From: Gemmatimonadota bacterium
GTDB taxonomy: Bacteria > Gemmatimonadota > Gemmatimonadetes > Palauibacterales > KS3-K002
NCBI GenBank assembly: GCA_016209945.1
Contig: JACQVD010000162.1
Span: 1 to 32,541 of the forward strand
Direction of reading: 5' to 3'
Length of the DNA stretch: 32,541 nt
Below are positions 7,125 through 17,191 of this stretch, one piece after another. Both the position numbers and the translations under genes were made by a program. The notes beneath the pieces are model-generated. The model was not told the DNA's origin and made no database searches. It saw nothing but the letters and a program-made list of their open reading frames with translations. Each line of letters starts with the position of its first letter. The stretch's first letter is position 1.

Positions 7125-8501
7125 ATGCCGGGCACGCAGACCGTGAAACGACCGAGACCGATCGAGTCCATGGCGGCACCGCGCTTTGCGGCGGGCGTGC
7201 GCCCCTATCGCGAGGCGTACTGGGATCCGGGGTACGAGCCGAACCCGACCGATATCCTGTGCGCCTTCCGGATCCAACCGAAGCCCGGCGTGGACTTTGT
7301 CGAGGCCGCGGCCGCGATAGCGGCGGAGTCGAGCACGGGGACGTGGACCGAGGTGTGGTCGAACGCGCTCACGGAGATCGAGCGGTACAAGGCGCGCTGC
7401 TACCGGATCGAGGGCGACATCGCCTACATCGCCTACCCGATCGATCTCTTCGAGGAGGGATCGATCGTCAACATCATGTCCTCGGTGGTCGGGAACGTCT
7501 TCGGGTTCAAGGCGGTCGCTGCCCTCAAGCTCGAGGACATGCGCATCCCGTACGCCCTCGTGAAGACGTTTCCGGGGCCGACCACGGGGATCGAGAACGA
7601 GCGCGCGCGGCTCAACAAATACGGCCGGCCTCTCCTCGGCGGCACGGTCAAGCCGAAGCTGGGGCTCTCGCCGCGGCCCTATGCGAAGGTGGTCTACGAG
7701 TGCCTCGTCGGCGGCCTCGACACGACCAAAGACGACGAGAACATGAACAGCCAGCCGTTCAACCGCTGGCGCGACCGCTTCCTCTTCGTGATGGAGGCGG
7801 TGAGGAAAGCGGAGGCGGAGACCGGCGAGGCGAAGGGGCACTGGCTGAACGTGACGGCGCCGACCACGGAGGACGCGCTTGAGCGCACGGAATACGCGGC
7901 GCAACTCGGCAGCCGGTACATCATGAGCGACTACCTGACGATGGGGTTCGCGGCGCACCAGAGTGTCGTGAACCGCGCGGTGAAGCTGGGCCTCATGGTG
8001 CATGTGCACCGGGCCATGCACGCCGTCATCGACCGGCAGAAGCATCACGGGATTTCGTTCCTTGTCCTTGCCAAGTGGCTGCGGCTCGCGGGCGGCGACC
8101 ACCTGCACACCGGGACTGTCGTCGGAAAGCTGGAAGGCGATCGGGCAGCGACGATGGCGATCGCGGACATGCTGCGGAAGGACGTCGTGCCCGCGAACCC
8201 CAGCGTGGGCCTCTATTTCGACCAGGAGTGGGCGAGCCTCAAGACCGTGTTCCCGGTGGCCTCGGGCGGGATTCACGTGCACCACATCCCGGCCCTGTAT
8301 GCCATCTACGGGAACGACGCGTTCTGGCTCTTCGGCGGGGGCACCCACGGCCACCCGGGTGGAAGCCGGGCGGGCGCCAGGGCGAACCGTGTGGCCACGG
8401 AGGCGATCGCGCAGGGCTTGACGCTGGAGCAGGCCGCCAAGGACTGCCCGGAGCTCCGGGAGGCGATGGAGCTCTGGAAGGACATCTCGTTCGAAGACTG
8501 A
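7125..8501 (+). CDS. rbcL: Ribulose-1,5-bisphosphate carboxylase/oxygenase large subunit (form I-like, no small subunit adjacent)
   Basis: [67 protein letters not shown] (carbamylation K and DDE), [34 protein letters not shown] (loop 6 K), [28 protein letters not shown] at 7125 has SD ACGGAG. Confidence 0.95.
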   Translation: MPGTQTVKRPRPIESMAAPRFAAGVRPYREAYWDPGYEPNPTDILCAFRIQPKPGVDFVEAAAAIAAESSTGTWTEVWSNALTEIERYKARCYRIEGDIAYIAYPIDLFEEGSIVNIMSSVVGNVFGFKAVAALKLEDMRIPYALVKTFPGPTTGIENERARLNKYGRPLLGGTVKPKLGLSPRPYAKVVYECLVGGLDTTKDDENMNSQPFNRWRDRFLFVMEAVRKAEAETGEAKGHWLNVTAPTTEDALERTEYAAQLGSRYIMSDYLTMGFAAHQSVVNRAVKLGLMVHVHRAMHAVIDRQKHHGISFLVLAKWLRLAGGDHLHTGTVVGKLEGDRAATMAIADMLRKDVVPANPSVGLYFDQEWASLKTVFPVASGGIHVHHIPALYAIYGNDAFWLFGGGTHGHPGGSRAGARANRVATEAIAQGLTLEQAAKDCPELREAMELWKDISFED

Positions 8502-8522
8502 GGATTCGCGGAGGGTCATCGC

Positions 8523-9488
8523 GTGCCATTCCGCGCAGGTCGGCCGATCATGCTGGGGGTCGTGGGCGACTCCGGGGCGGGGAAGTCCACGCTCTCCGAT
8601 GGCGTCGCGGGCCTCCTCGGGGCAGAGCGAGTTACCGATGTCTGTCTCGACGATTACCACGCGTACGACCGCAAGCAGCGGCTCGAGCTCGGGATCACAC
8701 CGCTCCACCCCGCGTGCAATCATCTCGATCTCATGGCCCAACACATGGAGCTACTGCGCGAGGGTCGGCGGGTCTTCAAACCCGTCTACGACCACAGCAC
8801 CGGCACGTTGGGGCCGCCCGAGATCGTGGCTCCGCGGGCCGTCGTGATCGCCCATGGCCTCCACGGATTCTTCACCCCGGAACTGCGTCGCGTCTGGGAC
8901 GTCTCCGTCTACCTGGACCCCGATCCGGAGCTGCGGATCGCCTGGAAGATCCAACGGGACACCGCGAAGCGCGGCTACATGCCGCGCCAGGTGCGGGAGG
9001 AATTGGAGCGCCGCAGGAGCGACTCGGAGCAGTTCATAGCTCCTCAGCGGGAGAGGGCGGATATCGTGGTCTCGTTCTACCCGCCGGGAAGCTACGGCGT
9101 GACCCAGGACAATGCGAAGCTGAACGTGCGGATCACCCTCCGCCATCCGATCCCGCTCCCCGACCTCGAGGAAGCCCTCGTCGTGGCGAGCGGAAACTCG
9201 AACGGATACGTGCGGATGACGCGGGGTACGACGGGCGCGGACGTTCTGGAGATTCAGGGAACGATCCCGGACGCCGTCATCTGCGCGATTGAGAAGCGCA
9301 TGTGGGACCACATGTCGGCGGCGCGGCACCTGCCCGCGAACGACCTCGGCATCTTCTCGGATGGCCCGGAACGGAAGAGGTCGAACAGCCTGCTCGTAAC
9401 GCAGCTCGTCCTCACCTACTACCTGGTGAAGGCCAGCGCGCTCGCCAGGAAGCAGGAGGAACTCGCCGGCGTCGGGGGTGGCCGGTGA
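8523..9488 (+). CDS. prk: Phosphoribulokinase
   Basis: [18 protein letters not shown]-loop; [55 protein letters not shown] start 8523. Confidence 0.93.
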   Translation: MPFRAGRPIMLGVVGDSGAGKSTLSDGVAGLLGAERVTDVCLDDYHAYDRKQRLELGITPLHPACNHLDLMAQHMELLREGRRVFKPVYDHSTGTLGPPEIVAPRAVVIAHGLHGFFTPELRRVWDVSVYLDPDPELRIAWKIQRDTAKRGYMPRQVREELERRRSDSEQFIAPQRERADIVVSFYPPGSYGVTQDNAKLNVRITLRHPIPLPDLEEALVVASGNSNGYVRMTRGTTGADVLEIQGTIPDAVICAIEKRMWDHMSAARHLPANDLGIFSDGPERKRSNSLLVTQLVLTYYLVKASALARKQEELAGVGGGR

Positions 9489-11542
9489 ACGCGTCGCCGG
9501 CTCCGGCACGGGCCGTGCGCCTCCCGGCGAGTCGGAAGCGCGAAGACATCGAGCAGCGCTGCATTAACGCCATCCGTGCCCTGACCATGGACGCCGTGGA
9601 GCGGGCCAACTCGGGGCATCCCGGGACGCCCATGGCGCTCGCGCCAGCGGCCTTCGTCCTCTGGACCCGATTCTTGCGTCACAGCCCACGGAACCCCGAG
9701 TGGCCTGACCGCGACCGCTTCGTGCTCTCGTGCGGCCACGCTTCGATGCAGCTCTACGCTCTGCTCCACCTCACGGGCTACGATCTGCGGCTCGAGGAGC
9801 TGGTTCGTTTCCGGCAATTCGGCTCCCGCACTCCGGGGCACCCCGAGCGGGGCGTGACGCCTGGCGTGGAGACGACGACGGGTCCGCTCGGCCAAGGCCT
9901 CGGGAATGGCGTCGGCATGGCGATCGCGGAGCGGTTCCTCGCGCAGCATTTCAATCGGCCCGGCTATCCCATCGTGGACCACCGGGTATGGGTGCTCGCC
10001 AGCGACGGGGACATCATGGAGGGCGTGGCAAGCGAGGGGGCCTCGCTGGCCGGGCACCTGCGCCTGGGGAAGCTGAACGTCATCTACGACGACAATCGGA
10101 TCACGATCGAGGGGCCGACGGCGCTCGCCTTCTCGGAGGACGTGGGGCGCCGCTTCGAGGCCTACGGGTGGCACGTCGAGCGGGTGGAGGACGGAAACGA
10201 TCTCGAAGCGGTCGCCCGGGCTCTGCGGGCGGCGCAGACAGAGGTGAAACGGCCGTCTCTCATCGTGCTGCGCACCGAGATTGCGTACCCGGCCCCGACC
10301 AAGCGGAATTCGGCGGAGGCGCACGGGGCACCGCTCGGCGCGGACGAGGTCCGCCACACCAAGGAGATCATGGGCTGGCCCGTGGATCGGCCCTTCCATG
10401 TGCCGGACGACGTCCTGAGGTTCATGTGCGGAGCCGCCAGCGTGGGGGAGCGGCAGGAAGGGGCATGGAGGCGCCTCTTCGCCGAGTACGCTCGCGCGCA
10501 CCCGCAGCTGGCCGCCGACTACGAGCGCTGGCTCAAGGGCTCCCTCCCTGACGGCTGGGATGCGGAGCTCCCGGTCTTCCGCGCCGCCGACGGGGCCGTG
10601 GCGACCAGGGAGGCCTCGGGGAAGGCGCTGAACGCGCTGGCAAAGAATATCCCGAACATCCTGGGCGGGTCGGCGGACCTCGGGCCGTCCAACAACACTG
10701 TGCTGCGGGGCGCGGGCGACTTCGCGCCCGACTCCGCAGGGCGGAACCTGCACTTCGGCGTGCGCGAGCATGCGATGGGTGCGTGTCTGAACGGCATGGC
10801 GGCGCACGGCGGCGTGCGGCCGTACGGCGGCACGTTCCTCATCTTCACGGACTACATGCGGCCCGCGATCCGGCTCGCCGCCATGATGGAGCTGCCGGTC
10901 ATCTACGTCGGCACCCACGACTCGATCGGGCTGGGGGAGGACGGGCCCACGCACCAGCCCATCGAGCAGCTCGCGAGCCTGCGTGCGATCCCGAACCTGG
11001 TGGTGATCCGGCCGGCGGATGCGACGGAGACGGTAGAGGCATGGCGCGTGGCACTCGAGCGCCGGGAGGGACCCGTGCTCCTCGCCCTCACGCGGCAGAA
11101 AGTTCCGGTGATCGACCGGTCGCGCTTTGCGCCGGCCTCTGGGCTCCGTCGGGGCGCCTACGTGCTCGCCGACCCGCCATCGGGCGTCCCGGAGGTGATC
11201 CTCATCGGGACGGGATCGGAGGTGCACATTGCCCTGGAGGCCTGGGAGCGGCTCACACAGCGCGGGATCGCGGCGCGCGTCGTCTCGATGCCCTCGTGGG
11301 AGCTCTTCGAGGCACAGCCGCTGGAATACCGTGCGGCCGTACTCCCGCCCGCTGTGACCGCCCGCATGGCCATCGAAGCGGGTTCGTCCTTTGGATGGGC
11401 GCGGTACGTGACGGAGCACGGGGCGACCCTGACGATCGACCGGTTCGGCGCCTCGGCGCCCGCCGGCGTTCTCTTCAAGGAATTCGGGTTCACGCCGGAA
11501 CGTGTGGTCGCCGCTGTGGAGCCCTTGCTGAAGCGGAGGTGA
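9485..11542 (+). CDS. tkt: Transketolase
   Basis: GTG at 9485 overlaps prk stop (GTGA); [93 protein letters not shown]. Confidence 0.96.
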   Translation: MNASPAPARAVRLPASRKREDIEQRCINAIRALTMDAVERANSGHPGTPMALAPAAFVLWTRFLRHSPRNPEWPDRDRFVLSCGHASMQLYALLHLTGYDLRLEELVRFRQFGSRTPGHPERGVTPGVETTTGPLGQGLGNGVGMAIAERFLAQHFNRPGYPIVDHRVWVLASDGDIMEGVASEGASLAGHLRLGKLNVIYDDNRITIEGPTALAFSEDVGRRFEAYGWHVERVEDGNDLEAVARALRAAQTEVKRPSLIVLRTEIAYPAPTKRNSAEAHGAPLGADEVRHTKEIMGWPVDRPFHVPDDVLRFMCGAASVGERQEGAWRRLFAEYARAHPQLAADYERWLKGSLPDGWDAELPVFRAADGAVATREASGKALNALAKNIPNILGGSADLGPSNNTVLRGAGDFAPDSAGRNLHFGVREHAMGACLNGMAAHGGVRPYGGTFLIFTDYMRPAIRLAAMMELPVIYVGTHDSIGLGEDGPTHQPIEQLASLRAIPNLVVIRPADATETVEAWRVALERREGPVLLALTRQKVPVIDRSRFAPASGLRRGAYVLADPPSGVPEVILIGTGSEVHIALEAWERLTQRGIAARVVSMPSWELFEAQPLEYRAAVLPPAVTARMAIEAGSSFGWARYVTEHGATLTIDRFGASAPAGVLFKEFGFTPERVVAAVEPLLKRR

Positions 11543-11544
11543 GC

Positions 11545-12657
11545 GTGGGGACGAACCCTCTCGTGCGCCTTGGTGAGCTGGGCCAGAGCCCGTGGCTGGA
11601 TTTCATCACCCGTGATCTCATCGTCTCAGGTGAGCTCAAGCGCCTCATTGAGGAGGACGGGCTTCGCGGAATGACCTCGAACCCGACGATCTTCCAGCAG
11701 GCGATCGCAGGCACGGCACTCTACGACGCCGACATCGAAGAGTTCGCCGAGGCCGGCCGTTCTCCCGAGGAGATCTTCGAGATCCTCGCGGTCGGCGATG
11801 TGGGCGCGGCCTGCGATGTGTTCCGGGCGCTCTACGAGGCCACCGACGGGGGAGACGGCTTGGTCTCGATCGAGGTTCCCCCTGCCCTCGCTCGCGATAC
11901 CGAAGGGACGATCGAGGCGGCGCGCCGGCTCTGGCGGGCGGTGGGCCGCCCCAACGTGATGATCAAGATCCCGGGCACGGGCGAGGGACTACCGGCGATC
12001 GAGGAGTGTACCGCCTTCGGGATCAACGTGAACGTGACGCTCCTCTTTTCCGTCCTGCGCTACGAGGAGGTGATCGAGGCCTACTGGGCGGGGCTTGAGC
12101 GCCGGCTGTCGGAGGGCGAGGAAGTGGAACGCGTGGCGTCTGTAGCGAGCTTCTTCGTGAGCCGGCTCGATACGAAGGTGGACGCACGCCTCGACGCTCT
12201 GGGCGGGGCACAGCCCCTGCGTGGCAGGATCGCGATTGCGAACGCGTGCACAGCGTACGCGGCGTTCGAACGCACCCACGCGTCGCTGCGGTGGCAGCGC
12301 CTGGCGCGGCAGGGCGCACGACCCCAGCGGCCGCTGTGGGCGTCCACCAGCACCAAGGACCCGCGCTACCCGGACCTCCACTACGTGGAGGCACTCATCG
12401 CTCCGAATACGGTGAACACGATGCCGCCGCACACCCTCGCCGCCTACCGCGATCACGGGCGCCCGGGGGTGCGGATCGGCGGAGCGATGCGAGCGGCAAC
12501 CTCCCGGCTCGGAGCGCTCCGGAACCTCGGGATCGATCTCGAACGGGTGACGGCGGAACTGGAAGACGAGGGGATCGAGAAGTTCGCGGCGTCCACCATG
12601 GAGGTCCTGACGCGGATCGAGGCGAAAGCCGACGCGCTCCTGGCGAGCCGGCGCTAG
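11545..12657 (+). CDS. tal: Transaldolase
   Basis: GMTSNPTIFQQAI, NVMIKIPGTGEGLPAIEECTAFGINVNVTLLFSV, ASFFVSRLDTKVD, LWASTSTKDPRYPDLHYVEALIAPNTVNTMPPHTL; SD GGAGG before GTG 11545. Confidence 0.95.
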   Translation: MGTNPLVRLGELGQSPWLDFITRDLIVSGELKRLIEEDGLRGMTSNPTIFQQAIAGTALYDADIEEFAEAGRSPEEIFEILAVGDVGAACDVFRALYEATDGGDGLVSIEVPPALARDTEGTIEAARRLWRAVGRPNVMIKIPGTGEGLPAIEECTAFGINVNVTLLFSVLRYEEVIEAYWAGLERRLSEGEEVERVASVASFFVSRLDTKVDARLDALGGAQPLRGRIAIANACTAYAAFERTHASLRWQRLARQGARPQRPLWASTSTKDPRYPDLHYVEALIAPNTVNTMPPHTLAAYRDHGRPGVRIGGAMRAATSRLGALRNLGIDLERVTAELEDEGIEKFAASTMEVLTRIEAKADALLASRR

Positions 12658-13286
12658 CCTGTTCGTGACCGGGAGGCAGCGAACTTCATCGCGGCCTCGG
12701 TTCTGTTCCTGACGCCGAGTTTCTGGAACAGGTGCTGGACGTGGTACTTGACGGTGTTCTGCCCGAGCCGGAGCCGCTGCGCGATCTGGCGATTGGTGAG
12801 GCCCGCAGCGACGAGTTCACAGACCTCGCGCTCGCGCGGCGTGAGCTCGCCGGGACGCGCCGTCTCGCGGCCGGCCAGCCAACGGCGCGCCGCCTGCGGG
12901 AAGACGAGCCGGCCGGCGAATACCTCTCGTATCGCGGCCACCGTCCGCTGCGGCGGCTCCGTCTTAAGTGACAGGCCGTCGGCGCCCGCGTCCAGCGCCG
13001 AGCGCACCGACTCCGCATCGTTGTAGGCCGTCAGAACCAGCACCTTGGGCGGCTCCGGCAAGTTCCGCAGCTCCGCGATCACGGGTGTCGCACGCACGCC
13101 GCCGATTTGAAGGTCGAGGACCACGACATCCGGACGGTGCTTCCGCGCCAGTGGGACGACCTCGTCCTCGCTCACCGTGGACGCGACCACCGCCATGTCG
13201 CGCTCGCCCTCCAGGAGCGCACGCAGACCCTCGAGGACGATCGCGTGATCGTCTGCCAGAAGCACTCGGATCTTCGGCGTCCTCAT
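12654..13286 (-). CDS. NarL/LuxR-family DNA-binding response regulator
   Basis: RVLLADDHAIVLEGLRALLEGE receiver, DVVVLDLQIGG, LTAYNDAESV; LTPREREVCELVAAGLTNRQIAQRLRLGQNTVKYHVQHLFQKLGVRNRTEA LuxR HTH. Confidence 0.93.
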   Translation of the reverse strand: MRTPKIRVLLADDHAIVLEGLRALLEGERDMAVVASTVSEDEVVPLARKHRPDVVVLDLQIGGVRATPVIAELRNLPEPPKVLVLTAYNDAESVRSALDAGADGLSLKTEPPQRTVAAIREVFAGRLVFPQAARRWLAGRETARPGELTPREREVCELVAAGLTNRQIAQRLRLGQNTVKYHVQHLFQKLGVRNRTEAAMKFAASRSRTG

Positions 13287-13990
13287 GTGCAGGGGACAGT
13301 GACCGTGAGCTTCGTCCCGCGGCCGGGCGCGCTCTCCACCGCGAAGGTGCCGGCCAGGACCGCCACGCGGTCCTGGATCCCGCGCAACCCGAAGTGCCCG
13401 CCTTCGACCCCGACCTCCTGTTCCGCGAGAAGCACACGCTTCGCGTCGAACCCGCGGCCATCGTCCGAGACCGTGAGTTCGAGAGCTGGTCCCGTGCGCC
13501 GCAGCTCAAGCCGCTGGCGACTCGCCCGGCCGTGCCGGTACCCGTTTGCCAGTGCCTCCTGCACGATCCGGTAGAGCGCGATCTTCGCCGCGAGCGCGCA
13601 GTCACCCACGTCGGGCTCGATGGCGATCTCGATCGCCTGCCCAGTCATCGTCTCGTGCTGGACGGCGAGGCCTTCGATGAGCTCTGCGACGGGTCGGCGC
13701 TCGAACCCGGGCGGGCGAAGCCCGCCGATGAGATCGCGGATCTCTTGGAGCGCTTGTTCCAGGAGGCGCAGTCCCCTGCGCACGCGCCGCCTCGATTCGG
13801 AGTTGGGCCGAAGCCTGGAGGCGGCCGTCTGAAGCTGGGAGACGGCAGCGAAGAGGTACTGGACCGGCCCGTCATGCATGTCGAGCACGAGCCGCTGCAG
13901 ATCCCGCTCGCTCGCGGCCAGGACGCGCCGGGCGGCCTCCTGGGGTTCGGGGTCCGTGCGCGTTTGCCTTGTCAAGGGTTCGGTGCTCAT
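13283..13990 (-). CDS. HisKA_3-type sensor histidine kinase without an evident input domain
   Basis: ERDLQRLVLDMHDGPVQYLFAAVSQLQ (HisKA_3 His), VQEALANGYRHGRA (N-box), VSDDGRGFD (G1), GGHFGLRGIQDRVAVLAG (G2); overlaps response regulator by 4 nt. Confidence 0.88.
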   Translation of the reverse strand: MSTEPLTRQTRTDPEPQEAARRVLAASERDLQRLVLDMHDGPVQYLFAAVSQLQTAASRLRPNSESRRRVRRGLRLLEQALQEIRDLIGGLRPPGFERRPVAELIEGLAVQHETMTGQAIEIAIEPDVGDCALAAKIALYRIVQEALANGYRHGRASRQRLELRRTGPALELTVSDDGRGFDAKRVLLAEQEVGVEGGHFGLRGIQDRVAVLAGTFAVESAPGRGTKLTVTVPCT

Positions 13991-14087
13991 GGCAAGGAAC
14001 CTGAGGCGGCGTGTGGAGCGGGGCAAGAATCGTTGCGCCCGGCGGCGAATCTGGGGCTCTCGGACGGCCGGTGCCGTGGCACGGGAA

Positions 14088-14116
14088 TTGACCATGTCGG
14101 GCCGTGTGGGTAAATT
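14088..14116 (+). promoter_or_regulatory. Sigma70-type promoter candidate upstream of the NifU-like gene
   Basis: TTGACC - 17 nt - TAAATT, about 40 bp upstream of ATG 14156. Confidence 0.55.
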
Positions 14117-14155
14117 GCGGGTTGGCGAAAACGTGATCGGCGCCGAGAGGTTCCC

Positions 14156-14395
14156 ATGCCAACGATGACTTCGCGAGACAAGATCGAGGCCGTCCTGGCC
14201 ACGATCCGCCCGGCCGTTCGGATAGACGGCGGCGAGGTGGAGTTCGTGGACTTCGATGAAGAGGAGGGGCGCGTGACGCTGCGTCTCCTCGGCGCCTGCA
14301 ACGAGTGTCCTCACTCGCTCGCGACCCTGAAGGCGGGGATCGAGCAGCGGCTCCGGCTCCAGGTGCCGGAGGTGAAATACGTGGACGCGGTCTGA
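14156..14395 (+). CDS. NifU C-terminal (Nfu) domain Fe-S scaffold/carrier protein
   Basis: AVRIDGGEVEFVDFDEEEGRVTLRLLGACNECPHSLATLKAGIEQRL; CxxC motif. Confidence 0.92.
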   Translation: MPTMTSRDKIEAVLATIRPAVRIDGGEVEFVDFDEEEGRVTLRLLGACNECPHSLATLKAGIEQRLRLQVPEVKYVDAV

Positions 14396-14418
14396 GGAGG
14401 CCGCGTCGGGCGTGCGAG

Positions 14419-14445
14419 CGCCGGCGCCGCGACGCCGGCGTTTTT
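14419..14445 (+). terminator. Rho-independent terminator after the NifU-like gene
   Basis: CGCCGGCG-CCGCGA-CGCCGGCG stem-loop followed by TTTTT. Confidence 0.8.
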
Positions 14446-14488
14446 GTTTCCGTTTTCGCGGGCCGTGAGGGGCTCTAGATTTCGTGCC

Positions 14489-15646
14489 ATGACCGATCCC
14501 GAACTTCTGAAGCGCGTCGTCGAGGCGCTGGGCAGGGTGACGAACCCGCAAACGGGGCGCGACCTCGTCCTCTCCGGGATGGTCAAGGAGATGCGGACGG
14601 ACGAGGACGGCAGTGTGCGCTTCCGCTTGCTCCTGAGACCCAACGATCCTCCGGACCTCGTGGGCCAGGCGCGGGACGCGGCGGAGTCGGTCGTTGGGAT
14701 CGGCCGCGTGACGATCGATGTGGATCCTCCGGAGAGGGCGCCGGCCCAACCGGCGCGCCGCGCGCTCCCCGTCCTGGGGCCGCGCGGAGCCCGGCCGACC
14801 GATCGTCACGGCGCCGCCCCGGGCCCGGGGCCTCGACCGGGTGCTGCGCCGCCGACGCCGCGGCGCTTGCCGGGGGTGAAGCACGTGATCGCGGTGAGCT
14901 CGGCGAAGGGGGGCGTGGGGAAGTCCACCGTCGCGGCGAACCTCGCCGCTGCGCTGGCTGTGAAGGGCCACGCGGTCGGGATCCTCGACTCCGATGTGTA
15001 CGGCCCCGATATCCCGATCATGTTCGGGATCCACGAGAAACCGCGCGTGCAGGGCGAGCGGGTCCTGCCGCTTACGGCCCACGGCGTGAAGCTCATGAGC
15101 GTGGGCTTCCTCATCGATGCCGAGACGCCGGCGATCTGGCGCGGCCCCATCGTCATGGGGATCATCCGCCAGTTCTTGGAGCAGGTCGTGTGGGGCGAGC
15201 TGGACTATCTCTTCGTGGACATGCCGCCGGGCACGGGCGACGCGCAGCTCTCCCTGGTCCAACTGGTCGAGCTGGTCGGCGCGGTCATGGTGACGACGCC
15301 GCAGGACGTTGCCGTGGCCGATGTGTTGAAGGGGATCAAGATGTTCGAGCGCGTCGAGGTGCCGGTCCTCGGGCTCGTGGAGAACATGTCCGGCTTTGTC
15401 TGTCCCCATTGCGGCGCGACCACGGACGTGTTCGGTCGCGGCGGCGGGCAGGCGCTGGCCGCGAGCGCGGGCGTGCCGTTCCTCGGCGTGGTCCCGCTCG
15501 GCCCATCGGTTGTCGCCTCGGGGGATCGCGGCCGGCCCGTGGTGCTCGAGGCTCCCGATAGCCCGGAGGCGAAGGCGTTGATCGAGATTGCCGAGAAGGT
15601 CGCGGCGGCGGTCGAGGCCGCTGCCAAGCCGGTCTCCGCGCGGTAG
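14489..15646 (+). CDS. Mrp/NBP35 (ApbC) family Fe-S carrier ATPase with N-terminal MIP18-like domain
   Basis: SSAKGGVGKSTVAANLAAAL deviant Walker A; DYLFVDMPPGTGDAQLSL; GLVENMSGFVCPHCGATTDVFGRGGG (CxxC). Confidence 0.95.
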   Translation: MTDPELLKRVVEALGRVTNPQTGRDLVLSGMVKEMRTDEDGSVRFRLLLRPNDPPDLVGQARDAAESVVGIGRVTIDVDPPERAPAQPARRALPVLGPRGARPTDRHGAAPGPGPRPGAAPPTPRRLPGVKHVIAVSSAKGGVGKSTVAANLAAALAVKGHAVGILDSDVYGPDIPIMFGIHEKPRVQGERVLPLTAHGVKLMSVGFLIDAETPAIWRGPIVMGIIRQFLEQVVWGELDYLFVDMPPGTGDAQLSLVQLVELVGAVMVTTPQDVAVADVLKGIKMFERVEVPVLGLVENMSGFVCPHCGATTDVFGRGGGQALAASAGVPFLGVVPLGPSVVASGDRGRPVVLEAPDSPEAKALIEIAEKVAAAVEAAAKPVSAR

Positions 15647-15699
15647 CCGCGCCAGCGCCCGGCCGCCGAGGCAACGTCTTCGGAACCGCAGCGCACGTC

Positions 15700-16530
15700 G
15701 TGGCGACGCCCGGGATCGTTACGCTCCTCACCGACTTCGGAACCGCGGACGGCTTCGTGGCCGCGATGAAGGGCGTCATCCTCTCGATCGCGCCGCAGGC
15801 CCGGGTGATCGACGCCGTCCACGACATCGCTCCAGGCGATGTGGAAGCGGCTGCGTGGGTGCTGGACCAGTACTTCTTCCTCTATCCCGAGGGCACGGTC
15901 CATGTAGCCGTGGTGGATCCCGGCGTCGGGACCGAGCGCCGAGCGCTGGCGGCTCGCCTGGAGGGTCGGTACCTCGTCGCTCCTGACAATGGGATCGGCA
16001 CGCGGGTCTTTCGGCGCGCGGCGCGCCTGGAGTGTGTGAGCATCGAGAATCCGACGTTTATGCGGCCGGAGATCTCACGCACGTTCCACGGCCGCGACAT
16101 CTTCGCCCCTGCGGCCGCCCATCTCGCTAGCGGCGTCCCGTTGGGCGAGCTGGGCCCGGTCCTCCCGGATCCCGTGCGGCTGGATCTTCCGGAGCCCCGC
16201 AGGATCGAGGGCGAGGACGGCGGGCCCGTTCGCCTCGAGGGCCACGTGGTCCACGTGGACCGCTTCGGCAATCTGATCACCGACATCCCCGCCGCCTGGC
16301 TGGAATCGCACTCGTGGGTCGTCTCGCTTGAGAAGGCCGGTGGAGCGTCGTCGGTTCAGCAGGTACCGCTCCGGCGCACGTACGGCGAGGTTGCGCGCGG
16401 TGAGCTGGTGGCCGTGATCGGGTCGATGGGGACGCTCGAAGTCGCGGTTCGTGAAGGATCTGCTGCCGCGGCGCTCGCTGTCGGGCGTCGCGCGCGGGTG
16501 CTCTGCGAGGTGGCGGTTTCGCCAGGGTAA
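15700..16530 (+). CDS. SAM hydrolase/SAM-dependent halogenase family protein (DUF62)
   Basis: IVTLLTDFGTADGFVAAMKGVI, HVAVVDPGVGTERR, LVAPDNGIGT, FHGRDIFAPAAAHLA, VDRFGNLITDI. Confidence 0.92.
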   Translation: MATPGIVTLLTDFGTADGFVAAMKGVILSIAPQARVIDAVHDIAPGDVEAAAWVLDQYFFLYPEGTVHVAVVDPGVGTERRALAARLEGRYLVAPDNGIGTRVFRRAARLECVSIENPTFMRPEISRTFHGRDIFAPAAAHLASGVPLGELGPVLPDPVRLDLPEPRRIEGEDGGPVRLEGHVVHVDRFGNLITDIPAAWLESHSWVVSLEKAGGASSVQQVPLRRTYGEVARGELVAVIGSMGTLEVAVREGSAAAALAVGRRARVLCEVAVSPG

Positions 16531-16644
16531 GCTCTCCGGTGTTCAACGGGTGCCGGTCACCCGGCCGGGCCGGCGCGCAGGAATCGGGAAGCCCCTCCTA
16601 GGAATCAGCCCACGATCGTGCTATGATTCAAAGGAGGGAGGTGC

Positions 16645-17022
16645 GTGAAGCGGCGGGATCTCATCTCCCACCTGGAGGCCGGGGGGGCTTCGGTGCACCC
16701 ACAGATTCGGTCTGCTCAGCAGTACGTGCGTGAGCATCACTTCGAGGCCCTCCCCCTCGGTCGGGTAGCGGGAGCGGTGCACCTCGGCCAGTACTACTTC
16801 AGTCGTCTGTTCCGGCGTTCCGTCGGCCTACCGTTTCGCGATTTCGTGGCCGGCATACGCGTCGAGCGCGCAGAGAAGCTCTTGCGAGCAGTCCCGCGGC
16901 GTTCGATCACCGAGATCGCGTATGCCGTGGGCTTCGGGACTCTTCGGAGCTTCGAGTTGCAGTTCAAGCGGCTGACGGGCATGACGCCGTCCGCGTATCG
17001 CCGCCGGGGAACCGCGCCGTGA
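16645..17022 (+). CDS. AraC-family helix-turn-helix protein (DNA-binding domain only)
   Basis: YVREHHFEALPLGRVAGAVHLGQYYFSRLFRRSVGLPFRDFVAGIRVERAEKLL...ITEIAYAVGFGTLRSFELQFKRLTGMTPSAYRR; GTG with AGGAGGGAGG SD. Confidence 0.9.
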   Translation: MKRRDLISHLEAGGASVHPQIRSAQQYVREHHFEALPLGRVAGAVHLGQYYFSRLFRRSVGLPFRDFVAGIRVERAEKLLRAVPRRSITEIAYAVGFGTLRSFELQFKRLTGMTPSAYRRRGTAP

Positions 17023-17116
17023 GGCAGCGGGCGGCCTGGATTTCCGAGCCGGACGGGCGGCGCGAGCGCAAATTTCTTCGCGACTTCTGGGGTTAGAGGG
17101 AATACATTCATGTCGT

Positions 17117-17188
17117 TGCGGGGTGGAGGAGTGGTACCTCGCCGGGGTCATAACCCGGAGGTCGTGGGTTCAAATCCCACCCCCGCGA
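17117..17188 (+). tRNA. Initiator tRNA-Met (CAT anticodon), no encoded CCA
   Basis: TGCGGGG TG GAGG AGTGGTA CCTC G CCGGG GTCATAA CCCGG AGGTC GTGGG TTCAAAT CCCAC CCCCGCG A; three GGG/CCC pairs in the anticodon stem, as in initiators. Confidence 0.9.
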
Positions 17189-17191
17189 CGC

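Noticed and set aside
8523-12657. Search for a hidden rbcS between or after the operon genes
   Set aside because: Gaps are 21 nt or less and fully occupied by prk, tkt and tal; no ORF resembles a small subunit.
13991-15409. N-terminal extension of the histidine kinase ORF (708 aa in the track)
   Set aside because: The extension is antisense to the NifU-like and Mrp genes; the kinase starts at the ATG at 13990.
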